21,333 bases of DNA from Candidatus Hermodarchaeota archaeon (GTDB lineage Archaea > Asgardarchaeota > Hermodarchaeia > Hermodarchaeales > Hermodarchaeaceae). This document shows, in pieces, positions 7,940-15,489 of this stretch (its first letter is position 1; each line of letters starts with the position of its first letter). The position numbers and the translations under genes were made by a program. The stretch spans positions 1-21,333 of the forward strand of contig JAEOSA010000009.1 of NCBI GenBank assembly GCA_016840595.1, in the 5' to 3' direction. The notes under the pieces are model-generated. The model had not been told where the DNA came from and searched no databases. It saw nothing but the letters and a program-made list of their open reading frames with translations.

Positions 7940-8353
7940 CTATTGAGTGATCCGGTGAGTGGCGCTTTTAATAGCGGAGCCTAATTCAGAGAAGGTCAGT
8001 TCATCTGGAAAGACAGGAACGGTATCCATGTCTTCCAAACTGATTGATAATAAAAACCACAGGGCTTTGACCAGGGTCAGTTGTAATTCAGCAGGTGAAG
8101 CTTGGGTTACTTCCTGAGTTAATTCATCCAAGGTTTTGCTTGCATGTGATGTTTTTTGCTGTCCATGGAGTTCCAAATAAACGGGAGTCCAGCGATCGTA
8201 GAAGAATTTCATTGCATCACGGATGTTGTGGTTGAACAGGGTACGGAGTTGTTGGGCATCTACCCCATTTGTTGCAGCATCCATTACCTCATCTATCCGT
8301 GGTAATAGGACATCAGCAACGAAACTCTCAAGTTGAGCATTGGGGTTGGTCAT
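7940..8353 (-). CDS. Uncharacterised small helical protein
   Basis: A 137-residue acidic protein I do not recognise. It is predicted to be mostly helical, with amphipathic segments around residues 5-30, 38-62 and 72-108, including LVKALWFLLSISLED, and no Cys cluster, signal peptide or clear membrane span. It lies 97 bases upstream of the tandem UspA gene on the same strand and could share its promoter. Upstream of its ATG (8353) is a 456-base AT-rich non-coding gap; a TTTTTATG-like TATA element on the - strand around 8412-8405 would be suitably placed. Function unknown. Confidence 0.7.
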   Translation of the reverse strand: MTNPNAQLESFVADVLLPRIDEVMDAATNGVDAQQLRTLFNHNIRDAMKFFYDRWTPVYLELHGQQKTSHASKTLDELTQEVTQASPAELQLTLVKALWFLLSISLEDMDTVPVFPDELTFSELGSAIKSATHRITQ

Positions 8354-8480
8354 TAGTTAACATCCGTTTTGCGTTTTCTGATTGGAAAATTAGAAAAGGG
8401 TGACATAAAAATCCATATGTAATACCCTAAATGTTCAAATTTAGTATTAGCCAAAAACTTCGAAGAATCGTTCAAATCAT

Positions 8481-8590
8481 TGTAATTAGTAACGTTATTC
8501 TATCTGATTTTATGGTTCATGAATTTTTTTTATTATGTTTTATATTTATAATATTATAGTCTTATTATGACTAACTTATTACTAATTACA
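8481..8590. repeat. 12-bp inverted repeat and ATTAGTAA words
   Basis: TGTAATTAGTAA (8481-8492) has its exact reverse complement TTACTAATTACA at 8579-8590. A further direct copy of ATTAGTAAC occurs at 8607-8615, matching 8485-8493. In such AT-rich DNA one 12-bp match is near chance expectation, so the clustering rather than the single pair is the signal. Confidence 0.5.
8557..8573. repeat. TAGTC-N7-GACTA hairpin, copy 1
   Basis: Arms TAGTC at 8557-8561 and GACTA at 8569-8573. The same arms recur 70 bases away with an 8-base spacer and a similar TT(A/C)TAT-like loop, suggesting a repeated binding site or hairpin. Confidence 0.5.
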
Positions 8591-8625
8591 TACGTATTTT
8601 TGTCATATTAGTAACTTATATCTTT

Positions 8626-8643
8626 TAGTCTTCTATATGACTA
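8626..8643. repeat. TAGTC-N8-GACTA hairpin, copy 2
   Basis: Arms TAGTC at 8626-8630 and GACTA at 8639-8643, the second copy of the dyad at 8557-8573 within the AT-rich gap. Confidence 0.5.
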
Positions 8644-8809
8644 TTATGATGTAGATTTTATTATATCGTTTATTTTAATGATAATAATATAATTTAAGAG
8701 AATTATAATTTATCCAATTTTATTGAATATTTGGACAAATTATTGTATATAAAATACTGTTTCGGTTTAATTTTTATTGGTCTTGGATAGTGAAACAGCC
8801 ACCAGGGAC

Positions 8810-9415
8810 TCATTTGAGGGCATCCAGAAACTCTTTGGTTTCTTCACCCTCTTCGACTAACACAATATCCTGAGCACCCGCACGTTCATAGTCATATCGT
8901 CGAGCAATCAGCATCGCATGGAACTTCTCACGTCCTGAAGAAGAACTTCCACGCCAAATGTAAATCTTATCAAAGGTGTCAAGGATGAATACGTCATCAG
9001 ATTTCAGACTCTCTTTACTACGAGGTACATCGACGAACAGGTGCACTCCACCCACGATATTGAGCCGGAAGAGTTTGAACTCGTGTTTTTCGAGAATCAC
9101 CTTCTTCAAAATTCCCTCAGTATCCTGGTCGGTGATGTTGATACGACCATCAAAAAGATCAAGGAACGCTGGAGGTTCACTCCGGGCCTCCACGGTGACA
9201 AGTCGTGCCACGCCTTTACGGTCCTGATCACGCCAGACGGAGGTTACCGCACCGATGAATCGTTCATCAACGGTGGCACGGTTCCCACACCAGAGGTAGA
9301 TGATGGGACCTGTGTCGATTAGATAGCAATCGCCGTCACCAAAATCATTCGCCATATCATCGGGAACGCGGAGTACATGCCCACGTTGGATATGGTATTT
9401 TTGAAAATCTGCCAC
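8810..9415 (-). CDS. Two-domain gelsolin-like actin-regulating protein
   Basis: A 201-residue soluble protein of two gelsolin repeats. Domain 1 (about 10-90) has FGDGDCYLIDTGPIIYLWCGNRAT then ER; domain 2 (about 110-200) has LKSDDVFILDTFDKIYIWRG followed by GREKFHAMLIARRY. Both match the gelsolin core (acid-DVFILD, then IYIW-x-G, then a long helix starting with a basic/acidic pair). The order and size match the stand-alone two-domain gelsolins (2DGel) of Asgard archaea, some of which bind, sever or bundle actin in a calcium-dependent way. Ligand residues such as D141 and nearby acids are in place for a calcium site, but I infer this from the family. It is the strongest single lineage marker here besides the longin-Yip1 fusion. 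It lies 130 bases downstream of KBL on the same strand. Confidence 0.9.
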   Translation of the reverse strand: MADFQKYHIQRGHVLRVPDDMANDFGDGDCYLIDTGPIIYLWCGNRATVDERFIGAVTSVWRDQDRKGVARLVTVEARSEPPAFLDLFDGRINITDQDTEGILKKVILEKHEFKLFRLNIVGGVHLFVDVPRSKESLKSDDVFILDTFDKIYIWRGSSSSGREKFHAMLIARRYDYERAGAQDIVLVEEGEETKEFLDALK

Positions 9416-9545
9416 GTTTCATTCCACCATAAATTGTGATAGAAGGCTGTTGAAAGCTTTCTATCCTAGTCTTGATGTAACTTCCGTTTTTAATCTTCTT
9501 GAGCTAAGTAAAAAGACGCGTAGATATTTGCTGGGAATAAAAAGA

Positions 9546-10742
9546 TTAGATGATGTTGAGTTCTTTCCCTACTTTATCAAAAGCGGTAATTGCTCCGTTC
9601 AAATCATCCTTTGTGAGTGCTGCATTCATCATTACTCGAATTCGAGCTGTACCACGGGCAACCATCGGATACACAATGGGTAATGCAAAGACACCTTCTT
9701 CGAAGAGACGGACGCTGAACTTCTGAGCTGCATCACTTTCCCCAATCATTACAGGAATAATTGGTGTTTCACTCATACCGGTGTTAAAGCCCAGGTCACT
9801 CACAGCGCCAATGAAATAGGCACGGTTCTTCCAGAGATTTTCTACATGTTTGGGTTCATTTTCAAGGATATCAATGGCAGCAATACAGGCTGCTGCAACA
9901 GGTGGAGGGTGAGATCCACTAAGGAGCCAGGTTCGGGACTTGTTATAAGCAAATTTTCGGAGGTATTCACTTCCAGAAACGTGACCTCCTACTACACCAA
10001 ATGCTTTGGAGAATGTGCCCATTTCGACGTGCACATCTTTATGGGTAAGGTTGAAGTGGGAGACAATACCGCGACCACCTTTTCCGAGGACAGCTTCGCC
10101 GTGGGCATCATCAACATAGATCATCGCACCGTGGGGTTTGCAGATTTTGACGATTTGGTCAAGGGGAGCAATGTCTCCGTCCATGCTGAAAACGCCGTCC
10201 GTGATGACGAGGATGCGCCGGTATTTCTTTTTCTTTGCCTCATTGAGAACACGTCCAAGGTCTGGTGTATCAGCGTGTTTGAAGATAGCCCGTTCGGCGC
10301 GGGTTAAGCGAACGCCATCGATGATGGAACCGTGATTGAGTTCATCACTAATGATGAGATCTCCCTTTCCTACTAGCTGGGGAATTAGACCAGCGTTTGC
10401 GGCAAACCCGGTTTGATAGACCAGGCTAGCTTCAGCTCCTTTGAATTTTGCAAGACGACGTTCGAGTTCTTCATGAAGATCCATGTTACCTGCAATGGGA
10501 CGAACGCTGCCACTGCCGACACCGTGAGTTTTGATGGCGTTGATGGCGGCTTGTTTGAGTTTGGGGTGGTTGCTTAAACCGAGGTAATTGTTACTGCAGA
10601 GCATGATGACTTCCTTGTTGTCAACCATGGCTCTGGGAGAACTGGGACCTTGGAGTTCGCGGAGCCTCCAGTCGAGGGCTTGTTTGACCAGCTCATTGTA
10701 TTCGTCTTTGAGGAAAGCCGTTGGGTCACGTGTTGAAGACAT
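9546..10742 (-). CDS. kbl: 2-amino-3-ketobutyrate CoA ligase (glycine C-acetyltransferase)-like PLP enzyme
   Basis: A 398-residue alpha-oxoamine synthase, full length. PLP-site residues are visible: H137 (ELNHGSIIDG), D211 and H214 (YVDDAHGEAVLG) and the Schiff-base lysine K246 in MGTFSKAFGVVGGHVSG. SNNYLGLSNHP and SGSVRPIAGNMDLHEELE near the N-terminus are typical of KBL. KBL cleaves 2-amino-3-oxobutyrate with CoA to glycine and acetyl-CoA, the second step after threonine dehydrogenase, whose gene lies 1.5 kb away on the same strand. Close relatives are 8-amino-7-oxononanoate synthase (BioF) and serine palmitoyltransferase; the IRVMMNAALTKDDL C-terminus and TDH proximity favour KBL. Start ATG 10742. 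Confidence 0.88.
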   Translation of the reverse strand: MSSTRDPTAFLKDEYNELVKQALDWRLRELQGPSSPRAMVDNKEVIMLCSNNYLGLSNHPKLKQAAINAIKTHGVGSGSVRPIAGNMDLHEELERRLAKFKGAEASLVYQTGFAANAGLIPQLVGKGDLIISDELNHGSIIDGVRLTRAERAIFKHADTPDLGRVLNEAKKKKYRRILVITDGVFSMDGDIAPLDQIVKICKPHGAMIYVDDAHGEAVLGKGGRGIVSHFNLTHKDVHVEMGTFSKAFGVVGGHVSGSEYLRKFAYNKSRTWLLSGSHPPPVAAACIAAIDILENEPKHVENLWKNRAYFIGAVSDLGFNTGMSETPIIPVMIGESDAAQKFSVRLFEEGVFALPIVYPMVARGTARIRVMMNAALTKDDLNGAITAFDKVGKELNII

Positions 10743-10987
10743 AAGGGACTCACCTTGCCTGCATTCAGACGTTGGAGCTTTTAAATGGTTTCCGAATTCG
10801 AAGAACGGGGGTGGTTAAGAATAAGCCCGGCATCGCAGAAAGGAAGCCAAATTTTGTAGAAAATCGAACCATTCAGTTGCCATGTATTAATATTCGCGAT
10901 TATGAGTAATTTGAAGCTTAGAGATGGTTTAATTTGCTGACTGACCGGCTCACTATTGTGTTGTTTGTTCGATCCTTTAGGGCGTCG

Positions 10988-11305
10988 ATGGGAACGATGA
11001 TTGACAGAGAAACAGCTCATTTTTCCTGCCATTGTGTCCGCTCTCATTGGGAAAACCTCAAAAACGAAGCAGCAGGTTCTGCAGGTAAATTCCATTCGGA
11101 AGCAGACAGGAAGGCTTTACACATTGCGGACCGTGTTTCAGCGCAGGCAGAGTGTGATATTGAAATCATTGATGTGGGAAGAAGTCTTTGGACCCGAATA
11201 AAATACATTTTCAAGGGCATACTGCGAACCCCCAGATTCTTCGTTTCGGGAAAACCAATCCCATCAGTTAGCAGTGCTGATCAATTACTTACTCAAATCC
11301 AATAA
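10988..11305 (+). CDS. Putative small thioredoxin-fold protein
   Basis: About 105 residues from ATG 10988 (ATG 10997 is an alternative; an in-frame TTG at 10934 seems too far upstream). The C-terminal half has the thioredoxin-like pattern: a strand CDIEIIDV, a helix, RTPRFFVSGKPIPSV with the cis-Pro-like TP before a strand, and a last helix SSADQLLTQI. The N-terminal strand ends in HFSCHCVRSH, where a CxC replaces the usual CxxC. The gene stands alone between KBL (divergent) and a methyltransferase. A 104-residue open frame on the opposite strand covers the same region but has no recognisable fold. The thioredoxin call rests on pattern only. Confidence 0.55.
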   Translation: MGTMIDRETAHFSCHCVRSHWENLKNEAAGSAGKFHSEADRKALHIADRVSAQAECDIEIIDVGRSLWTRIKYIFKGILRTPRFFVSGKPIPSVSSADQLLTQIQ

Positions 11306-11349
11306 ACCCACATCAACCATTGCTCATCAGCCAGAGACAATTCGACATA

Positions 11350-11371
11350 TTACCACCATCCTTGGTAGTAA
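11350..11371. other. Imperfect hairpin between the thioredoxin-like and methyltransferase genes
   Basis: TTACCACCA (11350-11358) and TGGTAGTAA (11363-11371) pair over 9 positions with one mismatch around a 4-base loop. It is 45 bases after one + gene and about 30 bases before a TATA-like box of the next, with no T-run, so an operator or transcript-end structure are both possible. Confidence 0.3.
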
Positions 11372-11401
11372 GGAAAAAACGAGGATTTACAATAACGCAA
11401 G

Positions 11402-11409
11402 CTTTTAAA
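11402..11409 (+). promoter_or_regulatory. Probable TATA box of the SAM methyltransferase gene
   Basis: CTTTTAAA lies 44 bases before ATG 11454, giving room for a transcription start about 25 bases downstream and a short leader. AGGA at 11445-11448, five bases before the ATG, is the likely ribosome site. Confidence 0.4.
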
Positions 11410-11453
11410 CACAAGGCTTTAGACAACAAAAGCAGTTTCATTCTAGGACGAGT

Positions 11454-12260
11454 ATGAGTGACCCAGCGGGACAACAGCCTAAGCGTATTGACTTCGGTCG
11501 GGTTGCCGAAGACTACGAAATCACTAGAGGAATACCAGACCATTTTATGGAAGAATTAATTGAAGACATCATCTCGACTTGTGGATTAACAGCTAACACT
11601 CTTGTGCTAGATTTGGGATGCGGAGCAGGACGATTCTTACGCGAGCTCACACGTCAAAAAATCCCGGTAATAGGTATTGATATCTCAGAGGGAATGCTAG
11701 AGAAGGCTTGTCTCAACCAACAATCAAGGAAATTTCTCCGCTCGAACCTTGTTTCAGGTGATGCAGTGGCTTTACCTTTTCAACAGGGCTTGTTCACAGG
11801 AATTCTTGCCATTCATTTATTTCACCTTTTATCCGATTGGCAAGAAGGTCTCGCTGAAACATTACGTGTGCTCAAACCCGGTGGTACATTCCTTACAGGA
11901 TATGTTGAAGGAGTAACTCATGGATCGTCCCTTAATCGATTATATCGTCAGCGACGGGCAGAACTGGGATATGTATATGATCACCCAGGAGCACATTCGA
12001 GTGAAATCATTGCATTACTCCGTGCCGAAGGCGCAACGGTAGAAACCCATCAATTTAGCACCTCCGTTGATGTCCCAGTCCGTCAAACCCTGAATTTTCT
12101 AGACCAGCGTGTCTTTTCATCCATGTGGCGAAACCTCCCGGATGTAGTTCATCGACAAATTATGCAGGAAGTCCGTGCTAGTGCCACAAGTCAGTTTAGG
12201 AATCTAGATGATAAAGAGCATATGCGAATTCATGCTGATTTTCTATATGTGTCGTTTTGA
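11454..12260 (+). CDS. Class I SAM-dependent methyltransferase
   Basis: A 268-residue Rossmann-fold methyltransferase (Methyltransf_11 type). Motif I is LVLDLGCGAGRFL (about 50-62), the ribose-binding acid is in VIGIDISEGMLEKA (D76), an AVALPF post-motif follows, and motif with LRVLKPGGTFLTGYVEG marks strand 5. The last about 100 residues form a more divergent substrate-binding part. A small-molecule, lipid/quinone or protein substrate cannot be told apart. Single gene, with its own probable promoter, convergent with the threonine dehydrogenase gene 17 bases away. Confidence 0.88.
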   Translation: MSDPAGQQPKRIDFGRVAEDYEITRGIPDHFMEELIEDIISTCGLTANTLVLDLGCGAGRFLRELTRQKIPVIGIDISEGMLEKACLNQQSRKFLRSNLVSGDAVALPFQQGLFTGILAIHLFHLLSDWQEGLAETLRVLKPGGTFLTGYVEGVTHGSSLNRLYRQRRAELGYVYDHPGAHSSEIIALLRAEGATVETHQFSTSVDVPVRQTLNFLDQRVFSSMWRNLPDVVHRQIMQEVRASATSQFRNLDDKEHMRIHADFLYVSF

Positions 12261-12277
12261 TGAAACAATTGCAAAGG

Positions 12278-13351
12278 TTACCAGTCAGGTGTGAGTCCAA
12301 CTTTTGCAGCCTGTTTAGATAGTATCAGGTCAAAGCCTTTCTCGAGGTCTCGCATGGGAAGGCGGTGCGTGACGACCTTGCTGACTTTTTCTCGAAGTTG
12401 AGGTCGCCGTAGTAATCCTCGCAACTGGAACCAGGTTCGAAACATTAGTCGACCACTAATGCCATAGACAGTTGCAGCCTTGAAGATCATGAGACGATTC
12501 AAATCAACTTCGAAGGGTTTGGGAAACACACCCAAAAGACTCACGCGCCCACCAATTGTCAGTGTTTCGAAAGCGGTTACTAACCCATCAGGATGACCAC
12601 TCATTTCCACGGCAACATCAACACCGTTGCCATCAGTCGCGTCATGAATGTGTTTCACAATAGCTTCTCGTCCCATTTCTCGGGCACTAAACACCTCATC
12701 AGCACCCATGGCTTTTGCTAGTTCCATTCGCGTTTTATTCCGTCCACCCGCCGTGGCAAAGACTTTGTCCGCACCCAATTCCTTTGCTACAGCTACTGCC
12801 ATTAACCCAATGGGTCCCATCCCAATAACAGCAACATTTCGCCCCGCAATATCTTCAACGTGGTTGATAGGTAAAAGTGTTTGAACGGCATTACCTAGAG
12901 GTTCTTGAATTGCTCCAATGATAGGGTCAAGTGTCGCATCATTTTTCCAAGCATTATGAGCTGGTACGGATACATACTCAGCGAAGACACCATCACGGTC
13001 TACGCCAAGAATAGTCATGTTTCGGCAAACATGTTCCCGTCCAGTAAGGCATTGCAAACAAGTCTGGTCAACGATGTGGGTTTCTGCTGAAACCATATCA
13101 CCCACCGCGATATGATCAACATCTTTGCCAACTTCAACGACTTTGCCAGACATTTCATGACCAACGATTAATGGCGGTTGAATGCGATTTGCCGCCCAAG
13201 CATCCCATTCATAGATATGGACATCAGTCCCACAAATAGCGGCGCCCTTCACTTCAACGAGTACATCGGTCTCACCGATTGTTGGTGTATCAACTGAACC
13301 GCGTTCTACACCAGGACCAGGTTTCTTCTTCAAGAATGCTTCCATCGTCAC
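12278..13351 (-). CDS. tdh: L-threonine 3-dehydrogenase-like zinc alcohol dehydrogenase
   Basis: A 357-residue medium-chain dehydrogenase. Catalytic zinc residues are C40 (AAICGTDVHIYEWDAW), H65 and E66 (LIVGHEMSG); the ICGTDVHIYEWD stretch is specific to threonine dehydrogenases. The NAD fold has VAVIGMGPIGLMAVAVAKELGA. The structural zinc lobe has C98, C101 and C109, but the first expected Cys is D95 (HIVDQTC where archaeal homologues have a Cys). It would oxidise L-threonine to 2-amino-3-oxobutyrate for the nearby KBL. A further oddity is AVEMSGHPDGL with an intact fold otherwise. The start is GTG 13351 or ATG 13345; numbering is from GTG. Other polyol or 2,3-butanediol activities cannot be excluded. 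Confidence 0.87.
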   Translation of the reverse strand: MTMEAFLKKKPGPGVERGSVDTPTIGETDVLVEVKGAAICGTDVHIYEWDAWAANRIQPPLIVGHEMSGKVVEVGKDVDHIAVGDMVSAETHIVDQTCLQCLTGREHVCRNMTILGVDRDGVFAEYVSVPAHNAWKNDATLDPIIGAIQEPLGNAVQTLLPINHVEDIAGRNVAVIGMGPIGLMAVAVAKELGADKVFATAGGRNKTRMELAKAMGADEVFSAREMGREAIVKHIHDATDGNGVDVAVEMSGHPDGLVTAFETLTIGGRVSLLGVFPKPFEVDLNRLMIFKAATVYGISGRLMFRTWFQLRGLLRRPQLREKVSKVVTHRLPMRDLEKGFDLILSKQAAKVGLTPDW

Positions 13352-13452
13352 CAGCTTCTTTGACTGCTAAGACAGGATTTTCGTTTAATCTGGAGTGCTA
13401 TTTGTTTCTTTGCATTGGTTCAAAACAAGAAAAAGTGTTGAAAAAGAAGTAT

Positions 13453-13995
13453 CTAGCGTCTGATGCTTAATTCCACACCGTCATCATCGATGAGGATGAA
13501 CCGACTAGTATACAACCCAGATTCACGTACATGGTTGAGGTAATCTTGCATCTGGTCTTCTCGTCTTCTCACATTATCAGCAACAATCATGCTTCCTCGA
13601 AATAGATTCGGTTCAAGCGCCTTCAAATATGCATAGTATTGGGTTTTAAGGGCATCAATAAACACGAAGTCATATTCTTCTTTCAAAGTGGGAATAATCT
13701 CTAGCGCATCTCCCACTAAGACTTCAATGGTGGGTTCAAGATTTGCGCGTTTGATATTTTCTTTAGCTTGTTCAGCGTATTCAGGGTTGATTTCAATTGT
13801 CGTGATCCGGGCTCGTGGGGGGAGTTCTTTTGCCATTAGGATAGTGGAATAGCCAACATTGGTCCCAATTTCTAGAATACGTTGGGGATGGAATTCACTG
13901 GCGATTCGCACGAGGATATGTCCTCTTTTGGGTCCGATGATATAGTGGTTATTCGAGGCTTCAATTTCTCGAAGAACCAGTTCAGCTGTAACCAC
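13453..13995 (-). CDS. COMT-like O-methyltransferase
   Basis: A 180-residue class I methyltransferase of the caffeoyl-CoA/catechol O-methyltransferase group, on the short side for the family. Motif I is LEIGTNVGYSTILMAKELP (41-59), then TTIEINPEYAEQA with acidic E68, VGDALEIIP, FVFIDALKTQYYAYLKAL with D114, and MIVADNVRRR with D140/N141, the acids that hold the divalent metal. Substrates could be catechol-like molecules or, as in the related TrmR proteins, 5-hydroxyuridine in tRNA. The GTG 13995 start is fixed by an in-frame TGA two codons upstream. It lies between the threonine dehydrogenase and the FeS protein, all on the - strand. Confidence 0.88.
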   Translation of the reverse strand: MVTAELVLREIEASNNHYIIGPKRGHILVRIASEFHPQRILEIGTNVGYSTILMAKELPPRARITTIEINPEYAEQAKENIKRANLEPTIEVLVGDALEIIPTLKEEYDFVFIDALKTQYYAYLKALEPNLFRGSMIVADNVRRREDQMQDYLNHVRESGLYTSRFILIDDDGVELSIRR

Positions 13996-14042
13996 GACTC
14001 AAACCCCAGTTATTCTAGAACTCGCCTTTCCTAAAATGGGCT

Positions 14043-14705
14043 TTAATCTTTCCGTGATTCAATCTTTAACCGATTGACCATTGAGATTGCTTCAACAGGA
14101 CATGTACTTACACACACACCGCATCCAAAGCATTTCGAAGGCTCATATTTGAGTGTCCCAATTTCTATGTTTCGAGCCTGAAAGTGACAGCGATCGACAC
14201 AAACACCACAATGAATGCATACATCTTCATTTTGGAGAGCTACGAGGTCTGATTCAACTACTAAATCTGGAAGATCAAATCGCATTAAGCCACTAAGAGA
14301 ATGACAACAACAGGTACAGCAACTACATATAACGAATGGTTCGGATTCCCCTTTATTGGTATAAGAAATGTGAACGAGTCCCGCATCGTGAGATTGTTTT
14401 AGTGCAGTTAGGGCCTCATCAAGTGTAACTTGGCGCCCCTCACCTTTTGAAATGAGGAGTTCAGCTTCATTATCAAATCCCAAGCATACATCTAAAGGTC
14501 CATCACAGGCTTGAACCCTTTTTCGGCAATAACATTCACCCAAAGAAATTACTTTTGCCTTCTTGAGAATTGCCTCAGCCTGACTGAAATCAAAGATTCG
14601 AGTTGTACCATCGATTTTGAGCTGAACGGGAAGAGTAACTGCAGACATTGTGTTAGCATAGTCTTGTTCTAATTCTTCGCGCGTCCAGTCTTTCTTCTCT
14701 GTCAT
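14043..14705 (-). CDS. Cys-rich multi-cluster 4Fe-4S protein
   Basis: A 220-residue protein from ATG 14705 (an upstream TTG at 14735 is less likely). The C-terminus carries two ferredoxin motifs: C163/C166/C169/C173 (CIHCGVCVDRC, followed by H not P) and C192/C195/C198/C202 (CFGCGVCVSTCP). The N-terminal part adds two unusual Cys groups: ECYCRKR-x-x-x-C67 with C74 (C58, C60, C67, C74), and VICSCCTCCCHS (C127, C129, C130, C132-134). The latter two probably form one more metal site. I recognise the layout from uncharacterised archaeal and bacterial FeS proteins without assigned function. Electron transfer in the cytoplasm is the likely role. It is divergent from the DUF998 gene. Confidence 0.85.
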   Translation of the reverse strand: MTEKKDWTREELEQDYANTMSAVTLPVQLKIDGTTRIFDFSQAEAILKKAKVISLGECYCRKRVQACDGPLDVCLGFDNEAELLISKGEGRQVTLDEALTALKQSHDAGLVHISYTNKGESEPFVICSCCTCCCHSLSGLMRFDLPDLVVESDLVALQNEDVCIHCGVCVDRCHFQARNIEIGTLKYEPSKCFGCGVCVSTCPVEAISMVNRLKIESRKD

Positions 14706-14818
14706 GATTCGACTGCACCTACAGGAAGAACACAATATGACTCGTTTATTAATTCAACGCCGTCACCTGATGTAAAAAGCCTTAAGGTATTTCGTGTTTT
14801 TATTGCAGTTTAGAGATT

Positions 14819-15439
14819 GTGAGAAAAATGAATATATTTCAGATTCTAGCAATTTGTGGAATGCTTAGCCCAATCCTGTATACTGTAATGTGGATTCTTG
14901 GTGGTGTATTAAGACCAGAATACAGTCATATTCGAGATGATGTAAGCTCATTACTTGCCATTGGAGCTCCAAAAAAACGAACATTTGATATCTTTCTCAT
15001 TTCATCGAGCGTCTTATTGTTATTGTTTTATCTTGGACTACCGTGGGGGATCAACAATGGGCAAATTCTCATTGTGGGTCCCATTTTATTCATAATTAGC
15101 GGGTTTATGGGCGTTCTTGTTGCGTTCTTTTTCCCCCTTGATGCGGGTGGAGAAATCACTACATATCGAGGAAAAATGCATCTGATTCTTGTGTTTACAT
15201 CGGGAGTGTTAACATTTGTCGGGATGGTAGCACTTTGGTTTGGATTAGCGGGAGTAGCAGAATGGAGTGCCTTTGCCACGTATTCACTCATTTCAGCGAT
15301 CGTTGCATTAGTTCTTATGATTATCTCCGGGATTTTCATGAAAAGTAAGTACAGGGGCCTGCTCGAAAGATTCGGGGTGAGTATCTTTATGATCTACTAT
15401 TTTGTCCTTGCCCTGATGGTATTTCTGACAAATTTGTGA
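14819..15439 (+). CDS. DUF998-family membrane protein
   Basis: A 206-residue integral membrane protein with six predicted helices (about 8-30, 56-76, 82-105, 119-142, 152-174, 184-204). Family signs are the loop RPEYSHIRDDVSSLLAIGAP after helix 1 and FFPLDAGGE followed by a conserved His (HLILVF) before helix 4, as in DUF998. Function is unknown for the family. The start is GTG 14819 or ATG 14828; both leave the first helix intact. A cupin gene follows on the same strand, 50 bases after the stop. Confidence 0.82.
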   Translation: MRKMNIFQILAICGMLSPILYTVMWILGGVLRPEYSHIRDDVSSLLAIGAPKKRTFDIFLISSSVLLLLFYLGLPWGINNGQILIVGPILFIISGFMGVLVAFFFPLDAGGEITTYRGKMHLILVFTSGVLTFVGMVALWFGLAGVAEWSAFATYSLISAIVALVLMIISGIFMKSKYRGLLERFGVSIFMIYYFVLALMVFLTNL

Positions 15440-15489
15440 AACTACCTTTTTTATTTAGGAAGGCTGTAATTACAAAGTTCAGAAGAGTG

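Larger units (their letters stand above)
8354..8809. other. Non-coding, extremely AT-rich gap
   Basis: No credible gene on either strand. By hand count the 180 bases 8521-8700 contain 29 G/C (about 16%), far below the flanking genes. The first about 60 bases probably hold the promoter of the 137-residue gene. The central part holds a cluster of dyads and repeated ATTAGTAA words, listed separately. It separates two same-strand genes, so the length is not needed for a divergent promoter. An origin, a chromatin or segregation site, or a decayed element are all possible; no replication initiator gene is near. Confidence 0.8.

Noticed and set aside
8481..8643. CRISPR array or terminal repeats of an insertion sequence
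   Set aside because: Repeats are too short, irregularly spaced and not flanking any transposase.
8354..8809. Replication origin
   Set aside because: No Cdc6/Orc1 or other initiator gene nearby and no recognisable origin recognition boxes; kept only as an AT-rich gap with dyads.
10781..11095. 104-residue open frame on the - strand upstream of KBL
   Set aside because: Overlaps the thioredoxin-like gene; odd composition and no domain. It cannot be fully excluded, but the + strand reading is better.
10934..11305. Frameshift between two + frames in the thioredoxin-like region
   Set aside because: The alternative frame (11001-11201) does not give a better active-site strand, so one intact frame is simpler.
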